From positions 1 through 5,249 of the forward strand of contig WQXX01000088.1 in assembly GCA_009781535.1 (NCBI GenBank): DNA of 5,249 nt, written 5' to 3'. The position numbers were made by a program, and so were the translations under genes. The notes under the pieces were generated by a model. That model had not been told where the DNA came from, ran no database searches, and saw only the letters and a program-made list of their open reading frames with translations. This DNA comes from Coriobacteriia bacterium (GTDB taxonomy: Bacteria > Actinomycetota > Coriobacteriia > Coriobacteriales > UBA8131). Positions 1 through 4,260 of this stretch are shown piece by piece; position 1 is the stretch's first letter, and every line of letters begins with the position of its first letter.

Positions 1-129
1 CCGCGCCCCGGTCAGCACTCTTCAGGTTTGCGCAACCCGCAAGCACCGACGCCTTCCACTTCACAGGATAGGGATAAGACTCCAGGACGTCGGCGTCGAC
101 GTCGCTCTGAAGGTGGCAACACAATGTGA
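1..129 (+). CDS. C-terminal end of an unidentified gene (partial, Arg-rich tail)
   Basis: Reading frame 1 is open from the left edge to a TGA at 127-129, giving 42 residues. The tail is rich in Pro, Ser, Thr and Gln and then has GRRRRRR followed by SEGGNTM and the stop. The low-complexity, polar, strongly basic character looks like a disordered C-terminal extension. Such arginine tails are common on nucleic-acid-binding proteins of actinobacteria, for example DEAD-box RNA helicases or RNase E/G-type enzymes, but nothing in these 42 residues identifies the family. The open frame, the sensible composition and the stop about 100 bp ahead of the next gene's start support it as real. The opposite-strand frame over the same DNA (12-221) looks like a shadow: its Arg-rich composition just mirrors this tail. 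No function is assigned. Confidence 0.62.
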   Translation, partial: PRPGQHSSGLRNPQAPTPSTSQDRDKTPGRRRRRRSEGGNTM

Positions 130-137
130 AGTCCGGC

Positions 138-164
138 GCTTGTGAAACGAGACCTCTCACAAGC
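138..164 (+). repeat. Perfect 8-bp inverted repeat between the partial gene and pncB
   Basis: GCTTGTGA (138-145) and TCACAAGC (157-164) are exact reverse complements separated by 11 bases. As RNA this would be an 8-bp stem with an 11-nt loop, starting 8 bp after the upstream stop codon. There is no clean U-run after the stem (only TTTT at 181-183 and flanking bases, too far away), so it is not a classical intrinsic terminator. It could be a weak terminator, an mRNA-end stabiliser, or an operator for pncB. Confidence 0.45.
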
Positions 165-212
165 CAGCCAGACTGGAGATTTTGCAGTCAGGAAATAGTT
201 GATGAGACCTAC

Positions 213-217
213 GGGAG
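213..217 (+). promoter_or_regulatory. Ribosome binding site that favours the ATG at 226 for pncB
   Basis: GGGAG at 213-217 lies 8 bases before the ATG at 226, which is ideal spacing. A second, weaker candidate AGGAA (190-194) lies 7 bases before an in-frame ATG at 202, and a TTG at 199 opens the frame still earlier. The 226 start is preferred because of the stronger GGAG core and because family members typically begin only a few residues before the conserved TDLYQLTM block. Confidence 0.55.
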
Positions 218-225
218 ACAAACCA

Positions 226-1674
226 ATGGGGCAGGATCATGCACTGATAACCGATCTTTACCAGCTTACGATGGCGCAGGCGTATTGGCATTCAGGCAAG
301 CAGGATACCGAGGCGTCGTTCTACCTGCATTTTCGCGAGAATCCCTTTAAGGGTGGTTATACTGTTGCTTGTGGGATAACGCAGGCTGCTGAGCATATCG
401 AGCGCTTTTCTTTTACCAACGAGGATCTCGCTTATCTTTCCTCAGTAAAGGCAAGCAATGGCGACCTGCTTTTTGACCCCCTGTTCCTTACCGAGCTGGC
501 GAACTTGACGCTCACGCTTGATATCGACGCTGTGAGAGAAGGCGAGGTTGTCTTTCCTCGCGAGCCTATTCTGAGGGTCACTGGTTCTATCCTCCAATGC
601 CAGATCGTTGAAACTGCTCTTCTCAACTGCATCGGTTTCGAATCGGTTGTTGCGACCAAGGCGGCGCGTATCTGTTCGGTTGCGCAGGGGCCGGTCGCGG
701 AATTCGGCTTGCGTCGTGCGCAGGGGCCAGCAGGAGGGCTTTTTGCCTCCTATGCGGCGATTGTGGGCGGCTGCTCCTCGACCTCGAATGTCGCAGCTGG
801 CAAACGCTTTGATTTGCCAGTCAGCGGTACGCATGCCCACTCGTGGGTCATGGCTTTTGATAGTGAACTCGAAGCCTTCCGCGCTTATGCGATAACCTTT
901 CCACATAACTGCACCCTGCTTGTCGATACCTACGACACCTTAAAGGGCGTGGCAAATGCCATCATCGTTGGGCATGAGATGGAGCAAAGAGGCGAGCAGC
1001 TTGCTGCAATCCGTATCGATTCAGGCGATTTGGCGTGGTTGTCTAAACAAGCGCGCGCCCTGCTCGATGGAGCCGGACTTGCCTATGTCAAGATCATCGC
1101 AAGCAATGATTTGGATGAGCATACGATCCTTTCATTAACCACCGAGCAGGGCGCGCGCATAGATGCCTGGGGTGTAGGCACACGGCTTGCAACGGCATTC
1201 GATCAACCAGCTCTTGGCTGCGTGTACAAGATGTCTGCGGTTCGCAGCAGCCACGATGAAGCCTGGAAGCCTTGTCTGAAGATCTCAGAACAGATCAAGA
1301 AATCCAGTCTGCCGGGCACACTTGCCGTGCGCCGTTATCTGGATGAGAACAACATCATGGTGGGGGATATGATCTACGATCTTCTGATTCCTCCAACTGA
1401 GGATCGCATCATCGATCCAACCGATGACTTACGGCAAAAGGATTTATCTGCTGCCGTGCCCCATGAGCTGCTTGCGCCCTTAATCCGAAAGGGCAAGGCT
1501 GTTCGGTCGATGCCGAGCGCTCTTGAGGCTCAAGAGACAGTTCGCACATCGCTTGCGCAGCTCGACACATCGAACAAGCGCCTTCTTAACTCCCACTCGT
1601 ATCCAGTTGGCCTTGAGCGCTCCTTGCTTGCCTTACGTGACCGACTTGTGCGGGAAGCGCGCGGTTTAGTCTAG
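226..1674 (+). CDS. pncB: Nicotinate phosphoribosyltransferase
   Basis: Cytoplasmic enzyme of the Preiss-Handler NAD salvage pathway. It joins nicotinate to PRPP, with ATP hydrolysis, to give nicotinate mononucleotide and pyrophosphate. The 482-residue product (491 if TTG 199 is used) has the normal family length and diagnostic blocks in order. These are TDLYQLTMAQAYW near the N-terminus, a FYLHFRENPFKGGY segment, EFGLRRAQGP at about 159-168, and SGTHAHSW at about 200-207. The latter contains the conserved histidine region that in studied enzymes is phosphorylated during ATP coupling (His203/His205 here). IRIDSGDL (about 262-269) follows, then the phosphate-binding-type segments KIIASNDLDE and WGVGTRL. 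The stop is TAG at 1672-1674. No sigma-70 promoter is evident in the 96 bp upstream, so it may be read through from the preceding gene. It has no evident functional link to the downstream repair-type operon, which has its own promoter. Identification is secure; the start is the uncertain part (199, 202 or 226). Confidence 0.95.
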   Translation: MGQDHALITDLYQLTMAQAYWHSGKQDTEASFYLHFRENPFKGGYTVACGITQAAEHIERFSFTNEDLAYLSSVKASNGDLLFDPLFLTELANLTLTLDIDAVREGEVVFPREPILRVTGSILQCQIVETALLNCIGFESVVATKAARICSVAQGPVAEFGLRRAQGPAGGLFASYAAIVGGCSSTSNVAAGKRFDLPVSGTHAHSWVMAFDSELEAFRAYAITFPHNCTLLVDTYDTLKGVANAIIVGHEMEQRGEQLAAIRIDSGDLAWLSKQARALLDGAGLAYVKIIASNDLDEHTILSLTTEQGARIDAWGVGTRLATAFDQPALGCVYKMSAVRSSHDEAWKPCLKISEQIKKSSLPGTLAVRRYLDENNIMVGDMIYDLLIPPTEDRIIDPTDDLRQKDLSAAVPHELLAPLIRKGKAVRSMPSALEAQETVRTSLAQLDTSNKRLLNSHSYPVGLERSLLALRDRLVREARGLV

Positions 1675-1698
1675 GAAACCACCACCCCCACCGCCCTG

Positions 1699-1715
1699 CC
1701 TATTCCAATAGGAAT
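1699..1715. repeat. Overlapping short inverted repeats after pncB
   Basis: CCTATT (1699-1704) and AATAGG (1707-1712) are exact reverse complements. The overlapping pair ATTCC (1702-1706) and GGAAT (1711-1715) is also exact. Either could form a short 5-bp stem in RNA 25-40 bases past the pncB stop, but no U-run follows, so an intrinsic terminator is not supported. Palindromic DNA of this size may also be a protein site or chance. Confidence 0.3.
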
Positions 1716-1747
1716 CAATCTCCCCTCAAGGACAACATCAATTGCAC

Positions 1748-1758
1748 CGCGATTCGCG
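1748..1758. repeat. CGCGA-T-TCGCG palindrome just upstream of the -35 box
   Basis: A perfect 5-bp inverted repeat around a single T (CGCGATTCGCG) ends 10 bp before the -35 hexamer at 1769. Position and symmetry would suit an activator or repressor half-site pair, but it is short and I recognise no known operator in it. Confidence 0.3.
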
Positions 1759-1768
1759 TCGTGCCTGC

Positions 1769-1797
1769 TTGACATCGAACACATATTCGTATACTAT
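1769..1797 (+). promoter_or_regulatory. Sigma-70/sigma-A type promoter of the radical SAM operon
   Basis: TTGACA at 1769-1774 is a perfect -35 hexamer. With the ideal 17-bp spacer the -10 is TACTAT (1792-1797; 4 of 6 matches). With a 15-bp spacer it is TATACT (1790-1795; 5 of 6). The segment 1781-1810 is clearly more AT-rich than its surroundings. Transcription would start around 1803-1806. This would leave a leader of about 85-90 nt before the GTG at 1893, and would make the in-frame ATG at 1809 almost leaderless. Confidence 0.7.
1776..1789. promoter_or_regulatory. Candidate LexA (SOS) operator inside the promoter spacer
   Basis: CGAACACATATTCG matches the classical Bacillus-type LexA/DinR operator CGAACATATGTTCG at 12 of 14 positions. 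It fits the more general CGAAC-N4-GTTCG pattern of Gram-positive and actinobacterial SOS boxes with one mismatch (G to A at the first base of the right arm). It lies wholly between the -35 and the -10 elements, the typical position for a LexA-repressed promoter. The downstream genes belong to DNA modification/repair families, which makes SOS control plausible. The inference rests on one site; it needs comparison with the lexA and recA promoters of the same genome. Confidence 0.55.
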
Positions 1798-1802
1798 TAT
1801 AC
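1789..1802. repeat. GTATA-N4-TATAC palindrome over the -10 region
   Basis: GTATA (1789-1793) and TATAC (1798-1802) are exact reverse complements separated by CTAT. The element coincides with the -10 box and abuts the LexA-like site. It may be an extra operator, or simply the result of AT-rich promoter composition. Confidence 0.3.
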
Positions 1803-1821
1803 AAACAAATGTTCTTTGTTT
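1803..1821. repeat. AAACAAA-N5-TTTGTTT inverted repeat at the transcription start region
   Basis: AAACAAA (1803-1809) and TTTGTTT (1815-1821) are exact 7-bp reverse complements separated by TGTTC. The repeat sits at the predicted +1 region and contains the in-frame ATG at 1809. It could be an operator at +1 or a weak 5'-end hairpin in the leader RNA that occludes that ATG. Confidence 0.35.
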
Positions 1822-1892
1822 ATGGGTGTCCGCCGAGCCGTGTCAGATCGACCTGGCTTTACGGACGAGAAGGATGCGAGAGCAGGGAGCCT

Positions 1893-3386
1893 GTGGAGCT
1901 GCTCGACAAACTCAACATTCTGGCCGATGCAGCCAAATATGATGTGGCATGCACCTCGTGTGGCGTCGATCGGGAGGCGAAGAAAGGGCAACTGGGTGCA
2001 ACCACCAAGGTCGGCATCTGCCACGCTTTTTCTGCTGACGGACGCTGCATCACCTTGCTCAAAGTACTGATGAGCAACGTATGCAGTTACGACTGCCTCT
2101 ATTGTGTCAACCGTTCCAGCAACGAGGTGCCCCGCGCCACGTTCTCACCTCGCGAGCTTGCAGAGCTCACCATCGGCTTTTATCGTCGTAACTACATCGA
2201 AGGTCTCTTCCTTTCTTCCGGCGTCCTGCGTACGCCTGATTACACCACGGAGCGCATGTGCGAGGCAATCCAGCTTTTGCGCGAGGAATATGGTTTCAGG
2301 GGTTATATCCACGCCAAAGCGATTCCAGGCACCTCAGAGGAGCTGTTAGTGCGCCTTGGTACGCTTGTCGACCGTATGAGCATCAACATAGAATTCCCCT
2401 CCGAACAAAGCCTAAAAGCGCTTGCCCCAGATAAAAGCAAGGAGTCGGTGTTAAAGCCGATGCGTTTCATCCATACCGGCATCAAGGAGAACTTCCAGGA
2501 TAAACGCCTGAGCGTGGTGCATAAGACACGTTTTGTGCCCGCCGGTCAGAGCACTCAGATGATCGTTGGGGCTTCGCCTGAGAGTGATTATCATATCCTC
2601 AACCTCTCAGCGAGCCTATATAAGAACTTCGATCTGAGGCGTGTTTTCTTCAGTGCCTATATCCCTGTAAACACGAATCCTCTGCTGCCCTCGACAACAA
2701 CGGTTCCCCTCCTACGGGAGCACCGTCTGTATCAGGCTGACTGGCTCATGCGTTTCTACGAGTTTGACGTCTCAGAGATTATCGATGAGGAGCATCCCTT
2801 TCTCGACCCGTACATCGATCCCAAATGCAACTGGGCGCTCAACCATATCGACGAGTTTCCTGTCGAGGTCAACAAAGCTCCCTATGAGATGCTGCTGCGC
2901 ATTCCCGGAGTAGGGGTGCGTGGAGCCAAGAAGATCAGAGCTGCTCGACGCGAACGTCGGTTGACCTTTGAAGATCTTAAGAAGCTCAATGTTAACCTGA
3001 AACGCGCCCAATATTTCATCACCTGCTGTGGTTTGCTTGCCGATGGCATTCTATTCGACCCCATAAGTATCCACCAGAAGCTGATTGACCAAGCAAAGGT
3101 TACCGCTCGAAAACGCCATGGCAAAGGAGAGTTGGACGGACAACTTTCTCTCTTTGCTCAGGAGATGCCTGGGATGGGACTTGCGAGGAGCTATTCCCCC
3201 GAGGCCTCTGGTCTATGGTTAGCACAGGATTCAACGCAGGAGGTTTCTGGGCTTTTACCCAGGCAGACCTTGCCCCAGGATGATTCAGGGCTCTTGCATT
3301 TGCAAGCGCCAAGGATCGAAACTTCTGGCTTCCAGCACCTTGCGACTAAGGCTCCAGTGATGCCCTATGCAGCCCTTATTGCATGA
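1893..3386 (+). CDS. Putative DNA modification/repair radical SAM protein (rSAM_link_UDG type)
   Basis: Radical SAM enzyme of the family called 'putative DNA modification/repair radical SAM protein' (TIGR03916 type); its substrate is unknown. Starting at GTG 1893 (497 aa), the protein begins VELLDKLNILADAAKYD, the usual family N-terminus. Using ATG 1809 would add 28 residues that do not look like the family and would be nearly leaderless. The GTG has GGGAG only 3 bases upstream (1885-1889), so the start is not certain. C64-SYD-C68-LY-C71 is the CX3CX2C motif that binds the [4Fe-4S] cluster used to cleave S-adenosylmethionine. Further cysteines lie at 20, 23, 43 and 52. Residues about 326-352 (PYEMLLRIPGVGVRGAKKI) form a helix-hairpin-helix DNA-binding segment. 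QLSLF at 417-421 resembles a sliding-clamp-binding peptide. Residues 424-488 are five degenerate 13-residue repeats. It overlaps the next gene by 20 bp and has its own promoter with a LexA-like site. The family is confident; the biochemical role is inferred. Confidence 0.9.
   Translation: MELLDKLNILADAAKYDVACTSCGVDREAKKGQLGATTKVGICHAFSADGRCITLLKVLMSNVCSYDCLYCVNRSSNEVPRATFSPRELAELTIGFYRRNYIEGLFLSSGVLRTPDYTTERMCEAIQLLREEYGFRGYIHAKAIPGTSEELLVRLGTLVDRMSINIEFPSEQSLKALAPDKSKESVLKPMRFIHTGIKENFQDKRLSVVHKTRFVPAGQSTQMIVGASPESDYHILNLSASLYKNFDLRRVFFSAYIPVNTNPLLPSTTTVPLLREHRLYQADWLMRFYEFDVSEIIDEEHPFLDPYIDPKCNWALNHIDEFPVEVNKAPYEMLLRIPGVGVRGAKKIRAARRERRLTFEDLKKLNVNLKRAQYFITCCGLLADGILFDPISIHQKLIDQAKVTARKRHGKGELDGQLSLFAQEMPGMGLARSYSPEASGLWLAQDSTQEVSGLLPRQTLPQDDSGLLHLQAPRIETSGFQHLATKAPVMPYAALIA
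3141..3155 (+). other. Candidate beta-sliding-clamp binding motif QLSLF in the radical SAM protein
   Basis: Codons CAA CTT TCT CTC TTT encode Gln-Leu-Ser-Leu-Phe at residues 417-421. QL(S/D)LF is the established consensus pentapeptide by which bacterial polymerases, MutS/MutL-type and other repair proteins dock on the DnaN clamp. It occurs at the junction between the folded part and the repetitive tail, in a context that looks exposed and flexible (charged GELDG before it). This is where functional clamp motifs usually lie. Binding itself is inferred. Confidence 0.55.
3162..3356 (+). repeat. Five tandem degenerate 39-bp units encoding a 13-residue repeat
   Basis: The 3' end of the radical SAM gene reads in exact 13-codon periods: units at 3162-3200, 3201-3239, 3240-3278, 3279-3317 and 3318-3356. 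They begin EMPGMGLA, EASGLWLA, EVSGLLPR, DDSGLLHL and ETSGFQHL. The shared pattern is acidic residue, any, Ser (Pro in the first), Gly, then Leu/Met/Phe, with another hydrophobic residue two to three positions on. Unit 1 is the weakest. No unit has gained or lost a codon, although the DNA has diverged, which points to old duplication and retained protein spacing. I do not recognise the motif; it looks like an array of short linear binding motifs in a disordered tail. Confidence 0.65.
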
Positions 3387-4260
3387 CGCCGAGTTGGTGT
3401 TTCTCTATGATGGGACATTCGAGGGTTTGCTCACTGCGGTGTTCCAGGCATTCAAGCTCAAACAGTATCCGGTTGACATCGTCACTGAGGAAAACCTCCA
3501 GCTGAGTCTTTTAGGGTCATATGTGCCTATCCTCGTTAACCAGGAACAAGCACAACGCGTGCGCGCAGGTATCATCAACAATCTGGGAGCGCGCACCTAC
3601 TCTGACATTTCCTGTGCGTTCCTTTCAGATAACGAGCACAAGGGAGGCGTGATACTCCGTTATCTCCAGTACCTCTTGAAGAAGGGGAGTCGCGCGCGTA
3701 CGCATCTTGCGCATCCAGCGGTACTGGCATTTGAAGATGTGATGGGCGAAGTTACTTTAGAGGCGCACTATTTTACGCAGTTTGTCAGATTTGCCCAGAT
3801 GCAGGGAGGAGTGTTCTTCTCGAAGATCGATCCCAAAGCAGCTGTTGTGCCCCTCATCATGGACCACTTTACTGCTCGTTTTAACGTGCAACCGTTCATG
3901 ATCTATGACTCCCGTCATCATATGGCAGGCGTGTTCGATACCAATACCTGGTGGCTCGTGGATACTGCAGAGCAAAAGCTCACCTTGCCAGCTACAACCG
4001 AGCAAGAAGACGAGTTCCAGGCTCTCTGGCAGACCTTCTTTGACACGATAGCCATCGAGGAACGTCGCAACCCCATCTGTCAACGCAACTTCATGCCCAA
4101 GCGTTTCTGGGGGAATATGTGTGAGCAGATTCCGCCTCAACTACGCAAATCCCAACCAACAACCGAGACCCCTTCTACGGTGGCAAAAAGAACAGCAAAG
4201 AGATTGATTGAATCAGAGCACCCAGCAGCTGCATTATCTGCTGCTAATACACAACCTTAA
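3367..4260 (+). CDS. DUF4130 'probable DNA metabolism protein' partner of the radical SAM protein
   Basis: A 297-residue soluble protein of the TIGR03915/DUF4130 type, the usual genomic neighbour of the preceding radical SAM family; its exact activity is not known. The N-terminus contains FLYDGTFEGLLTAVFQAF (about 12-29), the normal beginning of the family. The middle carries HYFTQFVRFAQMQGGVFFSKIDP (about 134-156, quoted in pieces: HYFTQFVRF, then GGVFFSKIDP) and PFMIYDSRHH (176-185). Near the end is ERRNPICQRNFMPKRFW (about 232-248), the most diagnostic DUF4130 block. The last 40 residues are polar and probably disordered. ATG 3367 lies 20 bp inside the upstream gene with no strong ribosome site, so translation is probably coupled. 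GTG 3397 is a possible later start. In many bacteria this domain is fused or adjacent to a uracil-DNA-glycosylase-family (UdgX-like) domain; no such domain is present here. Its 3' end overlaps the convergent capA-like gene. Confidence 0.88.
   Translation: MQPLLHDAELVFLYDGTFEGLLTAVFQAFKLKQYPVDIVTEENLQLSLLGSYVPILVNQEQAQRVRAGIINNLGARTYSDISCAFLSDNEHKGGVILRYLQYLLKKGSRARTHLAHPAVLAFEDVMGEVTLEAHYFTQFVRFAQMQGGVFFSKIDPKAAVVPLIMDHFTARFNVQPFMIYDSRHHMAGVFDTNTWWLVDTAEQKLTLPATTEQEDEFQALWQTFFDTIAIEERRNPICQRNFMPKRFWGNMCEQIPPQLRKSQPTTETPSTVAKRTAKRLIESEHPAAALSAANTQP

Noticed and set aside
12..221. Minus-strand frame of 69 codons before pncB
   Set aside because: Its Arg-rich and Ser-rich composition mirrors the plus-strand tail with the CG-rich Arg codons. 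It has no recognisable motif, and the plus-strand frame has better support.
442..906. Minus-strand frame of 154 codons inside pncB
   Set aside because: It lies completely within the strongly conserved pncB coding region and has no recognisable domain; it is a shadow frame.
1699..1715. Intrinsic terminator for pncB
   Set aside because: The short inverted repeats there form at best a 5-bp stem and are followed by AATCAATCTCCCC rather than a U-run.
3499..3513. QLSLL at residues 45-49 of the DUF4130 protein as a second clamp-binding motif
   Set aside because: It lies within the predicted folded N-terminal domain and lacks the terminal Phe of the consensus, so it is more likely coincidence than the QLSLF in the radical SAM tail.
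3757..4140. Minus-strand frame of 127 codons inside the DUF4130 gene
   Set aside because: It overlaps the conserved middle and C-terminal blocks of the plus-strand protein and shows no family features of its own.
4223..4243. CAGCAG-N9-CTGCTG inverted repeat as a bidirectional terminator at the convergent junction
   Set aside because: The stem is only 6 bp, made of Ala/Ser-type codon repeats at the 3' end of the gene, and no U-run follows on either strand.
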